DNA of 64,000 bases. Source: Moesziomyces globuligerus. Its lineage: Eukaryota > Basidiomycota > Ustilaginomycetes > Ustilaginales > Ustilaginaceae. Numbering within the stretch: position 1 is the stretch's first letter; each line of letters opens with the position of its first letter. The translations under genes were made by a program, and so were the position numbers. Positions 21,100-30,692 of this stretch are shown in pieces. The stretch lies in NCBI GenBank assembly GCA_030849465.1, contig JARVLF010000018.1:868001-932000 (forward strand), in the 5' to 3' direction. Under the pieces are notes generated by a model, which saw only the letters and a list, made by a program, of their open reading frames with translations, searched no databases and was not told where the DNA came from.

Positions 21100-22881
21100 C
21101 TAGACAAATGGAAGAATAATGTGACTGGCATACTGACCGCCAAGATGGACGTTGTGCACGCCCTTATTCTGGACATGTTCATCCGAGCCGAAGTTGCTGA
21201 CGGTGCGATTCTTGCCGCTGACGACGACACGAATGCTTTCACCCGCCTCGAATTCGATGCCGAGTGCCCAGATTCCGATGTCGAGACGAACGACCTCCCC
21301 GGGCGGCACCTTCATTTCGCGATCATGCGGATGGAAGGGCCAGTGCGGGTGCATGCTCTTTGACTCGTCGATCGAGCGCAGCGATGCGCGCAGCACACCC
21401 ATTGGCCCCTTGTAGACCACCACCTCGGTTTGCTCCTGCGGCTTCATCTCTTCGAACGATTGGACCGGAATTCCGCTCCAGGGGATGTTGAGATTCTTCA
21501 TCTGCTGGCCGTTCTGATCCAGCTTCTCGATCGTGACGTAGACATCCATGTCGTCGTTGTCAGGGCAGGACATGTACACGACAGCTTTTGGCAAGCCCAT
21601 AATGTTCGTCGTGGTGGAGAACGTGTGTACGAAGCTGACATGGCCCGATTGTCCGTCAGACTGATAGCTGACTTTTGCCTCTGCTGAAGGTGCCTGTTCG
21701 ACGAGCTTGGAGTCAGGATTGAAGAAGAGCTGGCGGTATTGCGTTCGCTTGGGCGGGAAGTCGTCCTCGACGATGTTCTCATATGACTGTGGCTCCTTCT
21801 TGCCGAATCGAAGCAGAGCCATTCGTACGCGAGGCACGCTGTCCCAGCCGTTGTCCGTCTTGCCGTGGAGAAAGTAGTCAAAGAACTGCAACAGCTCCTT
21901 ATCAGCCTGAGGGTTTCCCCAGAGGTCATACCACTCTTGCCACGGGTGCCAGCGGAGCCACTTCTGTGTGGTGTCCACCTGAAGCCATCCTCGAATGGCG
22001 CCCATTCCGTGCATGGTGTTGGTCCAGGTACCCGTAATGTAGGTTGGCACATTGATCTTGGTCATGTCTGGTCGCTTGTCGTTCCACCAGTCGTTTGCCA
22101 GTGGATGACGCTCGAACATTTGCCTAAAGCTTTCAACACCGACGCTGCCTTTGAGCATGTGTTTGACAATGAGCTTGTCGAAGAGGTCGCCCGAGTAAAT
22201 TCCGCCCCTGGCAAACTGCTCCCGGTACAGGTCCCCGCAGCCCTCCCACGGCGCAATGGCCTTGAGACTGGGTGGGCGAAGCGCAGCGATGAACCACTGG
22301 ATGATAGCAAGATGGGAGTTGCCAGCCAGCCCGATACTTCCAGTACACCACGGCAGCTTGGCGATGTGCTCGATAGCGTCGTAGCCATCCTCGGCCTCTT
22401 GGCTGCCCATGATGACCATAGTGCCCTCGCTGTCGCCAGACCCTCGGGAGTCGACATTGACAATGGCGTACCCTTTCGAGCACCATTCGGCTGGGTCCGG
22501 AGCCTCGAACTTTTCCAGGCCGGAGAGAGTTCCGGGCTTGATGCCGAGATCCCAGGGTGTCATGTACCCAAGGGAAGAGATTCCGTTGAACTTTTTCCCG
22601 AAGGGTGACCAGCAGAGAAGCGCCGGTACTTTTGCGGTACCGCTGGTGTTAGGGCTGCGGTAGACATCGGCATAGAGCACAGTGCCGTCGCGCATAGGGA
22701 TGGCAACGTCATGATCAATGAGCAGATCGTGAGGAAGCGGGCGCGCAGCGTCATGGCTCGGGTGCTTCCAGCCCTTGGGCAGCACTTCGGTGCGCGGCTT
22801 TAAGCCTGCATACCCAGCCTCGCCCACTTTGGGTCGCGGGATTTCATCGAGCGGTACATTGTCGATTGGATAGCTTCCCAT
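21100..22881 (-). CDS. CocE/NonD-family hydrolase, module A
   Basis: Single exon, 593 aa, ATG at 22881. An alpha/beta hydrolase of the S15 / X-Pro dipeptidyl-peptidase / cocaine esterase group, which cleaves acyl esters or amides. The nucleophile elbow is GLAGNSHLA with Ser189. The strand before it carries the typical VNVDSRGSGDSEG, and a beta-rich C-terminal jelly-roll-like domain ends ...SHIILPFV. Close paralogue of the gene at 38867 (same length, same PLNLPK/LDEIPRPKVG-type start and similar ending); more distant from 59577. No signal peptide is evident, so probably intracellular. Divergent from the PhyH gene at 23485 through a 603-bp shared promoter. Substrate unknown. Confidence 0.87.
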   Translation of the reverse strand: MGSYPIDNVPLDEIPRPKVGEAGYAGLKPRTEVLPKGWKHPSHDAARPLPHDLLIDHDVAIPMRDGTVLYADVYRSPNTSGTAKVPALLCWSPFGKKFNGISSLGYMTPWDLGIKPGTLSGLEKFEAPDPAEWCSKGYAIVNVDSRGSGDSEGTMVIMGSQEAEDGYDAIEHIAKLPWCTGSIGLAGNSHLAIIQWFIAALRPPSLKAIAPWEGCGDLYREQFARGGIYSGDLFDKLIVKHMLKGSVGVESFRQMFERHPLANDWWNDKRPDMTKINVPTYITGTWTNTMHGMGAIRGWLQVDTTQKWLRWHPWQEWYDLWGNPQADKELLQFFDYFLHGKTDNGWDSVPRVRMALLRFGKKEPQSYENIVEDDFPPKRTQYRQLFFNPDSKLVEQAPSAEAKVSYQSDGQSGHVSFVHTFSTTTNIMGLPKAVVYMSCPDNDDMDVYVTIEKLDQNGQQMKNLNIPWSGIPVQSFEEMKPQEQTEVVVYKGPMGVLRASLRSIDESKSMHPHWPFHPHDREMKVPPGEVVRLDIGIWALGIEFEAGESIRVVVSGKNRTVSNFGSDEHVQNKGVHNVHLGGQYASHIILPFV

Positions 22882-23484
22882 GGTGACTTTCTTTGCTGAG
22901 CGATTGGCGAGCGATTTGTAAGGTTGTCTCTGAGCGTGGATCAGGTGAGGACAGACAGACAGCTACATTGGATCTTCCTATGGGTTAAATAGTACGAACC
23001 GTTCAAGATGTTGGTGCATGCTCGAGAGGGTCAACAAGGTGGAGCCCCAGGGTGCAGCAGCCCGAGGTGGGGGTGATCACAAATGGTGCACCTGCCGAAG
23101 CCGAATCGGCAACTTGAGTTTCCGACGCTTTCTTACTTTTTCTCACTTTCGGCAAATCACCCCACAGATGCCGAACCGGGAGCTTGGAGCGCTCTCCGCG
23201 CCCGAATTGCCGAGCCGAGCGTGGCCCTTGACCTTGTGATGCCCTCGGCTCGGTTCTACTCGCTCTGCGGGGTCGATTGCCTGGCTGTATGGGGACGGAT
23301 GTGTTTGTGTGAATAGCTGAGCCGTGTTCCAAGCGACGCAGAGCGGACTCGTACCGATCATCAGAATCACTGGCAAAGATATATAGTCCGTCTTGGTCGA
23401 CAGTTTCATTCGGACTGTCGAACAAACGTGCAAGCAAGCAAGCCAACACTCCTCCCGTCCCCCATCCGCAAATCTCAAAGCAAC
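22882..23484. promoter_or_regulatory. Divergent promoter CocE A / PhyH A
   Basis: Dense in repeated elements: CCGAACCG 23171-23178, CCGAGCCG 23210-23217 and CGGCTCGG 23246-23253 (all CGG-N2-CGG in one orientation or the other), GATGCCGAA at 23168, a CCGAAGCCGAA at about 23097, AGGTGGGGGT at 23065-23074 and its inverse TCACCCCAC at 23157-23165. A TATATA box at 23380-23385 lies 100 bp before the PhyH ATG. On the other side TATTTAA on the minus strand (about 22986-22992) serves the hydrolase. Confidence 0.6.
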
Positions 23485-24573
23485 ATGGCCCCCGTCGCGG
23501 TTGCAGTCTCAACGCCGGCCGAGAACTTCGTGCCCCAGTCCAAGCCCATCAGTGAGGTGGGCAAAGCCACCAAGGCTCTATCCGCTCAGCCCTCGGGTCC
23601 CAACCGCATCTTTGCCAACCCCTCGCAGCACTTCGGTGACTGGCGAGACGACATTCTTCGCGATGGCTATGTCGTCATCAAGGGCGCGATTCCCCGCGAC
23701 CGTGCCGATGCATACGGTGAGCAAATGATGTCTTACATCGAGAACTTTGCCGGCGGCCTAGGATTCGACCGCAACGACCCGTCCACTGTCAAGGAGAGCA
23801 ACATGCCCATCATCAACGAGAAAGGCATGTGCCTCGGCTACGGTATCGCGCACGAGGACTTCACCTGGGCCGTTCGACAGGAGCCCGGAATCGTGGAAGC
23901 TTTCGAGAAAGTGTACGACACCAAGGACCTGATTGTTTCGTTTGACGGAGTAAACATGACCTTCCCGAACCGAAGTGATCTCAAGCCCAACAAGCCTTGG
24001 CCTCACCAGGACCAGGACCCTAGCAAGCCTGGATTCCGCTGCATGCAGGGACTGGTCAATTTGCTCCCCAACGGCCCCAACGACGGCGGGCTGATCGCGT
24101 GCAAGGGCGCTCATCTGCTGAGCGAAGAGTTCCATCGCGAATTTGCAGACGAACCCGACCGCATCTGGGCATGGACCAAGGAGTGGTACGGTTTCACCGA
24201 AAAGGGAATGGCTTGGCTTGCTTCCAAGGGCTGCGAATGGGTCAAGCTCAACGCTGAGCCTGGTGATCTGCTGCTATGGGACAGCCGAACGCCCCACTAC
24301 AACCTCAGTCCTACGGGCCAACAGCCCCGATTCTGCATCTACACCTGCTTCATGCCCGTCGCCGAGGCAAGCGAAGAAGACCTGGTCCGCAAGAAGCATG
24401 CGTTTGAAACGCTTCAGAGCACCACTCACTGGCCCAACGCCATGCACGTAGGCGGCCTGCCGGTGATCCGTGACGGAAAGCCGTGTCCATTCAACACGGG
24501 CAAACCACGCCAGGAGCCCAAGCTCTCGGACCGAGGCTTCCAGCTCACCGGTATCCCCTACATGAAGGCTTGA
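23485..24573 (+). CDS. PhyH-type Fe(II)/2-oxoglutarate dioxygenase, module A
   Basis: Single exon, 362 aa, from ATG 23485 (MAPVAVAVST), the first ATG after the TATA box that gives a normal N-terminus. Iron ligands are visible: HQD (His174, Asp176) in KPWPHQDQDP, and the distal His271 in LLLWDSRTPHYNL. Arg282 is placed to bind 2-oxoglutarate. The family hydroxylates or dealkylates lipid-like and aromatic substrates; phytanoyl-CoA hydroxylase is the name-giver, but no PTS1/PTS2 is seen, so a peroxisomal role is not supported. Closest paralogue here is 44098-45162; 36973-38037 is more distant. Confidence 0.88.
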   Translation: MAPVAVAVSTPAENFVPQSKPISEVGKATKALSAQPSGPNRIFANPSQHFGDWRDDILRDGYVVIKGAIPRDRADAYGEQMMSYIENFAGGLGFDRNDPSTVKESNMPIINEKGMCLGYGIAHEDFTWAVRQEPGIVEAFEKVYDTKDLIVSFDGVNMTFPNRSDLKPNKPWPHQDQDPSKPGFRCMQGLVNLLPNGPNDGGLIACKGAHLLSEEFHREFADEPDRIWAWTKEWYGFTEKGMAWLASKGCEWVKLNAEPGDLLLWDSRTPHYNLSPTGQQPRFCIYTCFMPVAEASEEDLVRKKHAFETLQSTTHWPNAMHVGGLPVIRDGKPCPFNTGKPRQEPKLSDRGFQLTGIPYMKA

Positions 24574-25075
24574 CGGCCATACCCTTAAGACTTGTTCATT
24601 CTTGCAATGCATCGTTATCCGTGAACTTTCCTCCTTTTCTTGGTGTCAACGAAAACAGCCTGAATATTGAGAGGGATCCAGCTGGAGCTTGAAGGCAGAC
24701 GAGTTTGCAGACGAGTCGCAATACTTGGATACAGTATTATTTAATATAAATAAATAATTTACCTAGAGCATTTTTTGAGCCTTGACAAAATGGATCCAAT
24801 ACCGTACGGTAGCAATGAGTTTCCGAAAGGTTGGGGTATGGGACGATGTATCCGCATCTAGCTCGTCTCCCGCTAGACCCTACTTAGATAGCGCTCATCC
24901 TGTCCTGTAGAGTCCCATCGCCTTGCAATGCCCAGCTTAGGGTTGCGACACACGCTTGACCCGCCATCATCACACAAGGTATTGAAATCGCATCATAATT
25001 CGGTAAAAATCCGCGTCCAGTATTTCGCAAAAGGCAAAACAATCAATGACGGTGTTTCGGGCGGAGTCAGCCTGG
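24574..25075. other. Convergent 3' intergenic region
   Basis: 500 bp between two stop codons. An AT-rich stretch at 24731-24763 (mostly TTATTTAATATAAATAAATAA-like sequence) contains polyadenylation-like AATAAA variants for both genes, and a TACCGTACGGTA palindrome lies nearby at about 24801. No gene. Confidence 0.45.
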
Positions 25076-26299
25076 CTATTTGACAAAAAGTTCGACGAGA
25101 CTCATGGTTTCTTTTTCGCTGTTTTGCAAGTATCCGCGCTTGAGGAAGATGCTGAGGAAGGGAGTGTAGTCGAGCACCAAATCGCGGATCCAAGTCAATG
25201 GCCACGGTGTCGAGTGGAATATGTAGCCCATGTATCGTGCGAACTGCATGTTGTGGTTGACGTATTCAACTCGTTCGCCTTCAAAGCGCTCAAAGGCAGC
25301 GGTCACATCTTGTTGGTCAGAAAGGGATTTGGTTCGGGAAAGGCTCCTGGCTAGATAGTAGCCATCTTCGATGGCCATACCCATGCCGTAAGCTGCGTAG
25401 GGAGAGACAGGATGGACGGCATCCCCGAGGCAGACGACTCGACCCTTGCTCCACTTCTTCATCGAGGGTCGATTGTACACTTCCCAGCGGAAAACGTTCT
25501 TGGAAAAATCGGTGTTTTCGGCGAACTTGGGCATGGGGTCGGCAAAGTCGCTCAGCAGATCTTTGACGTGACCTTGAACGTCGTCTGGCACGGGTTTGCC
25601 CTCGTACGATGGCTCCACGACCCACCATTCGAAGCCTGGTTTGCCTTCGTGCTTCATGGGGAAGAAGCTGGCTTGAACGTTGCTTGAGTGATGGATGATG
25701 CCCTGGTTTGGCGGGATGCCTTCAAAGTGGTCGCACCATGCCAAATAAAGGCGAATGCCAACGTGAAAGAGTTTGGGATCGCCCCAGACCTGGCGCGAGA
25801 CGGCGGAGCGGATGCCATCAGCGCCCACGAGAAGGTCCGCGACCACCGACTCGCCGTTGGTAAAGTTGACGTGCACCTGGTCGTCCTTTTCTGTGAATGA
25901 CTGGAATTCATGGCCAGTGTAGACCACGCCTTCGGGGAGCTGCTCGAGCATCTTTTTGTAGATCGACGAGCGCAGAACGCCATAGTGCCAGCCTGGAATA
26001 CCGGTGTCCTGCTCGATCTTTTCGTTGAATGGCAGCTCGACGCGTTCCTTGCCCTTGTTGTTGTAGAAGTGCGTCACAGTGAAAGCGCCAACGTTGTCAA
26101 CTCCGATGCCATATGAGCGCAGCACACAGAGCACTGGGACACTGAGCAACACCGCACCACCAATCGGACGACACTCCGCTTGACGCTCATAGACACGAAC
26201 ATCGAAGCCGTGGCTGATTAGTGCGAGGGCAGTCGAGATCGCACCCGGACCGCCGCCTGCGATGACGATGCGCTTCCCTGGGCGCCAGCTGCTCGACAT
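25076..26299 (-). CDS. FAD-dependent monooxygenase, module A
   Basis: Single exon, 407 aa, from ATG 26299 (MSSSWRPGKR). The open frame extends 66 codons further up, but through the poly-G tract. PF01494-type flavoprotein hydroxylase: the dinucleotide fold IVIAGGGPGA at residues 11-20, the GADGIRS (DG) motif at about 160, and the flavin ribityl-binding CLGDAVHP (GD) motif at about 285. It is different in type from the two salicylate-hydroxylase-like enzymes at 45847 and 61938. The C-terminus has a hydrophobic, aromatic-rich segment (TPWPLTWIRDLVLDYTPFL). Probably hydroxylates an aromatic or polyketide-like ring using NAD(P)H; substrate unknown. Confidence 0.85.
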   Translation of the reverse strand: MSSSWRPGKRIVIAGGGPGAISTALALISHGFDVRVYERQAECRPIGGAVLLSVPVLCVLRSYGIGVDNVGAFTVTHFYNNKGKERVELPFNEKIEQDTGIPGWHYGVLRSSIYKKMLEQLPEGVVYTGHEFQSFTEKDDQVHVNFTNGESVVADLLVGADGIRSAVSRQVWGDPKLFHVGIRLYLAWCDHFEGIPPNQGIIHHSSNVQASFFPMKHEGKPGFEWWVVEPSYEGKPVPDDVQGHVKDLLSDFADPMPKFAENTDFSKNVFRWEVYNRPSMKKWSKGRVVCLGDAVHPVSPYAAYGMGMAIEDGYYLARSLSRTKSLSDQQDVTAAFERFEGERVEYVNHNMQFARYMGYIFHSTPWPLTWIRDLVLDYTPFLSIFLKRGYLQNSEKETMSLVELFVK

Positions 26300-27041
26300 A
26301 GTGCGTGGTCGTGCCAAGATCCGTATCTTGAGGGCTTCGACGACTGGGAAGGAAAAACCTGAAGATGAGGCGTGTGTGAACACTGATCCGTCGCAGGTAG
26401 CTTGCCGGTCTGTATGTATAGTTTCTCGAGTCAACGAGTGCGCGGCAACCCCCAAGTGATGGACAGTTGAATGCGGGGGGGGGGGGGGGGCAGGCAAGCT
26501 TCAGGATTAGCTGGGCATGCAGTGATAGAGAAGATCTCGTGGAGCAGACCTGTGTGTCGGACCGTCGCTTTGCGAGTGGGGTCGCGAGTCAGAGCAAGAT
26601 GCCGAAGTGAGATGCCGAAGGCCGGATGCCGAACCCGGGTGTTCAATCCGGTGACATGCCTGAGCGAAGAAACGTCCGCGGAATTTCCTTATGCCAAGCA
26701 AAGCAGGCGGTCGGAGCGGCGCTCGTGCATGTGTGGGGAAGAAGCGGGACCCTTCCCCACCAGAGCCGAAAGCTTCCAGACATCTGCATACGCTCGCTCG
26801 GCAGGCGCGAATGCGTCCAGAAGAGACCGAGCTGATCGTCAGCACTCTCAACGGACCTAGTAATCCAGCCCCTCAGCTCGCTCCTGAGCTTCAGATCACA
26901 GACGCTGTACCCAGCATACGAACCAACAATGTGTGACAGTGTGGGTTTTACGAGACAGGCAGCCCCGGACTCACCATGATGCAACCCCTAGTCTAGACTG
27001 ACCTTGTTTCTCTGGTCGCCTCAGTGCATGCTGGTGGTAGT
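26300..27041. promoter_or_regulatory. FAD monooxygenase A upstream region
   Basis: 740 bp between the monooxygenase start and the stop of the next regulator (same strand). Contains a 16-base G run at 26475-26490 (C run on the gene's strand) and three copies of GATGCCGAA at 26599, 26611 and 26625. No gene seen. Confidence 0.5.
26475..26490. repeat. Poly-G homopolymer, 16 bases
   Basis: Uninterrupted G run 176 bp upstream of the monooxygenase ATG, reading as poly-C in that gene's orientation, as at 19181-19201 before the first regulator. Confidence 0.85.
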
Positions 27042-30000
27042 CTACATGAAAATATCTGCTCTGAGCATGTCCCAAAAATTTTCAAAGTCCATACTTGAGA
27101 ACGCGTCCGTTCCAGTGTCCCCAGCAAGAGCGGCCATTGTTGCACTGCCGTTGCCGGTGCCGTTGTTGTTGCCGCCCTCGCTCACCAATCTAGGTTTGTC
27201 TGTGCTGGCAGACTTGTCGGAAGGAACGGCGGCTCTGCGTCCGATCGCGCCTGCATCGCTTTGTCCAGGCAGGACGTCAAGCCCAGTTGTGGTACCCACA
27301 CCGTCGTTCGGAAGGCAGTAATGATCTGGTTCCTTCTGGTGGTCGGTTCGTGGACTGATCCTGCTGGCCGTGCCAATTGTGTGTGCGGGCATGAAGGACG
27401 CGACTGGCCGAACGTGGCCGCGAGATACCATCGTTGCACCTTCTCGTAGCCGCGACAAGATGGAGAGAAAGGAGCGTGGGTATCCCCAGGCCTCATAACG
27501 TCCTTCGACATACGCTGTTGCCTCGGTCAGCAATTCGACATCGGCGCGAGCGAGCCGGCTGCGAGGCGCGCGGAGGATACTTAGCGCAAGGACGATGCTG
27601 GCCAGAAATGCTTGAGGCACGCTGATCAGTAGGGAATGAATGCCCGCGTCGGCAAGCTGCAGGGTCAGTGTCGTGAGGCTCCGTGAAGCGTTGAGACAGT
27701 GAGATGCTGATCCGAGGAGTTGGCCAATTTCAGCCATCTCGCGTGCGCCTAGTTGGACCTCGTTTTGGAAGCTGTGCTGTGGGAACAAGACGGCGATCCG
27801 GAGCACCGCGATCTTAGCCTTCGAGGAACAATGACGGCGAAGCAATCAATAGAAGTCAGTACTTGGTGATGAGGTCAAGTGCGCTCGCAGCGGGTTGAGT
27901 GACGCGACACGTACATGATAGAATTGCTGGGCCAAAAAGGCAGTCAAGACTTGCGCATTGCTCACAGGAGCGCTCAAAGAAACGCTTTGCGGCTTGAGAC
28001 TGTCCGGCAAGCTAGCCTCCCATCTTGTGAGGTAGCGCGCGAGCCGCGCCGTCTCACTGAGCAATTCAATGGCACGACCGAAGCGGTGGTTGTAGAAGCG
28101 GTCTGAAATCTGACCCATGATGGCTGCAAGCGAGACCCAGGCAGGGAATATCGCAAGCTTGTCAGAGTTGCTTCCTACACCCTGATCGGGCGCCTCGTCG
28201 GGGCTGCCATGATCTTGTGTGCTCGCATCGCGGCTTCTGAGGTCGTCGTCGGTGAAGCTTTTCCTTAGTGTGTCTCGCCCGTCAGTCGACTGCCAAGGTC
28301 CAAGGCCAGGAATAAAAACGCCAAGATCTGCATGGACCGAGACGTTGTCTTGAGTTTTATCGATACTCGAAGGTCGTCCACACTCGAGCTGAAGGAGCCG
28401 CTCCAAGGAAAAGCAGGACAGCCACACGCGGCGTGCGAGGCTATCTGGATCATGTAGCCGTATCCTCTGCTGCTGCGGCGCCTCGACGCTTTTGTGGAGA
28501 CCGATCGAAACAGCGAGCCTAATGGCTAGGCCGAGGATGTACCAAGACTGACCCTCCTTGCCACAGCCGCGGAGACTGAGCACCAGGACAAGCAGGGCTT
28601 GCACACTGGGCTGGTAAGGCAACGCGGTTAGGTGAGCATGCAGTCCGTAGCTCGCGGTGAGGTATCCGGTGACCGGAACATCGCAAGTAGCAAGCAGGGG
28701 ATGCGAAGATGATGTCTCGTTCATACCGATGCAGATAATGCCGTAGACCATGACGAGATTCGGGACTCGATTCGCCTGTATTTTGCTCTGTAGAGTGCCA
28801 GTCCCTGTCGATGATCCGGACGCCTCCTCTTGCAGCGCGAGGAAGGTATTCGCGTCGGCCTGCACCGCGTCTCTGTCAACGGCAGGAAATAGCGGCCAGA
28901 TTCGATCGAAAAAGGCGTCCATGCATAGCCGCACGACGGCCTTCGGTGGGAGGTTCGGCAAAGAAGGGAAGAGGGACAGTTCGACTTCGTCACTCTGCGC
29001 CATGCCGTGGCGGAAAAGCGGAGCAGTTGCTTCAAAGTCATAGCCTGACAAGAGGACGTCGGTGAACTTGATCAGGCACTGCAGACTGCTACCTCCGACC
29101 ACCTGGAGACGGTGTTAAAAGGAAGGGTTTTGTTCTACGTCAATGTCTGGCAAAAAGAAAACATCCAGAGGCGAAGGTACTCACCTTGAGTCTGTGTGCG
29201 GAGCCGTCCGAGCTAATCACGACGTCGGGTGTTGTGACCATGGGATCTGGTTGCTCTTCGGACCTGCTGGCATCTGCAGGGCAGTATTTATCGGGCCAGC
29301 GCACTTGCTGCGCCGCGATTTCGTGATAGGCTCGAGTGACCCAGGAAGGAAGCTCTGTATCGCCACCAGTGCTACTGACTTTGTTCGAATTGTGGCTGTG
29401 ACTTGGAGCTACCTGCCCATTTGGGAGGCTGATGCCGGAGCCAACGGAAGCTGGGCTGAAGCCAGACGACGCGAGGGGAGGCTGCGCTTCGCAGGCTGCT
29501 AAATGCGATAGGGACGCCTTCGCAGGCATCGAAGGCTGATGGACTTGCTGCTGCACAGGCTGCGGTTGAGGCTCTGAATGAGTCTGAATGTGAGGGCGAA
29601 CAGAGGTTTCGGAGAAGGAATGAGACACGAGGCGTGGTCGGGAGAAGGCATGGTCTTCGAGACCAGGCTCAAGGTAGTCTCGGATTACCGATCGATCGTT
29701 CTGGCGAACGTCGACTTCTTGATCCTGTTCCAGATCGCCTTGGCTCGCACAGATCGCATCTTGGCGCGACGCATCCTCCGGCTGGGGGAAACGCTGCACC
29801 TGCGCCATGGCGCCACGCTGACAACTTTGCTCAGCCTGCCGAGCCAGTAGGCGTTCGCTTTTAGCACTCGGCGGTCTCGCGCTTTTCCCATTCGTCTTTC
29901 GTCTCGCTGGAACAGAGGCACCAGGTCGACGAGGATCCGAAGTGATGCAGACATCTCCGCGACGAAGGCAGTTGTGGCATTTGGGCTGGTGGGCATCGCA

Positions 30001-30309
30001 CCTGACTTTGCGTTTGCGGCAGGTGCTGCAGGCGAGCGCTAGCCGATCCGGTTTGCTTCTTGGAGCCCGTGGGGCCCTTGAAGGCGATCCAATTGGGCAT
30101 GTGGCGTCTACAGCGCTCGAGCTTGCCAATGCCGGACCGTTGCTGGCGCTGTCGGCACGCGCAGAAATCTCGCCTCGAGAAGACATGGATACGAGGCATT
30201 GAGCAGCCTCGTCGACGGGCTCGGTCCATTCAGGTGCCTGTACTCGGACGAGCGAGGAGGGTGCGATAGTAATGGTACGGTCGTCGACTCCGGGAGGCAT
30301 GTCATGCAT
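27042..30309 (-). CDS. Zn2Cys6 transcription factor, three exons
   Basis: Exons 30309-29185, 29102-27915 and 27818-27042 join in frame to about 1029 aa. Introns: 82 nt (GTGAGT...CAG) and 96 nt (GTACGT...AAG). The second acceptor could also be six bases later, which removes Ala-Lys only. The zinc cluster is at about residues 93-120: CSTCRKRKVRC, a short linker, then CHNCLRRGDVC. The fungal TF homology region is in exon 2 (SWYILGLAIRLAVSIGLH and an RRVWLSCFSLERLLQLECGRP segment). The C-terminus is acidic/aromatic (MDFENFWDML), like an activation domain. ATG 30309 was chosen; the frame above it has no ATG. Neighbour of MFS B; likely local regulator. Confidence 0.85.
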
Positions 30310-30692
30310 TCGAGTTCGAGATGGTATCCATGGTCGAGAGACGAGGTTCGGTTCAAGCAACGGACGGCCAGGGTCGTTCGGTCCGGCACGTTGCTTCGGC
30401 TCAATGAGACATCCCTCGAATACTTAAATTTGTTTAATTTATTATTTTGTTTTCTCAGCAACCGACATGGACGCGGCATGTGGGGGCGGGGAATCCCAAG
30501 CCAGCTCTAAACCGAAATTCGAACCGAAGCTGCCTGGCTCGTCTCGGTCATGCGCCCCGCGGCTGGTCTCCAATCTTCAAGTAAGGCAGCAAAAATCCAT
30601 TCCCAATTGGGAATCCAAAGCGCATCATAAATTTACTTCTTATTCACATTGCGTGGTGTAGTTAGTGGACTTGCGAGCACACATAAGAATAC
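30310..30692. promoter_or_regulatory. Regulator upstream region
   Basis: 380 bp between the Zn2Cys6 start and the MFS B stop. AT-rich segment at about 30420-30462 may supply the promoter. GTGGGGGCGGGG at about 30481-30492. No gene. Confidence 0.4.
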
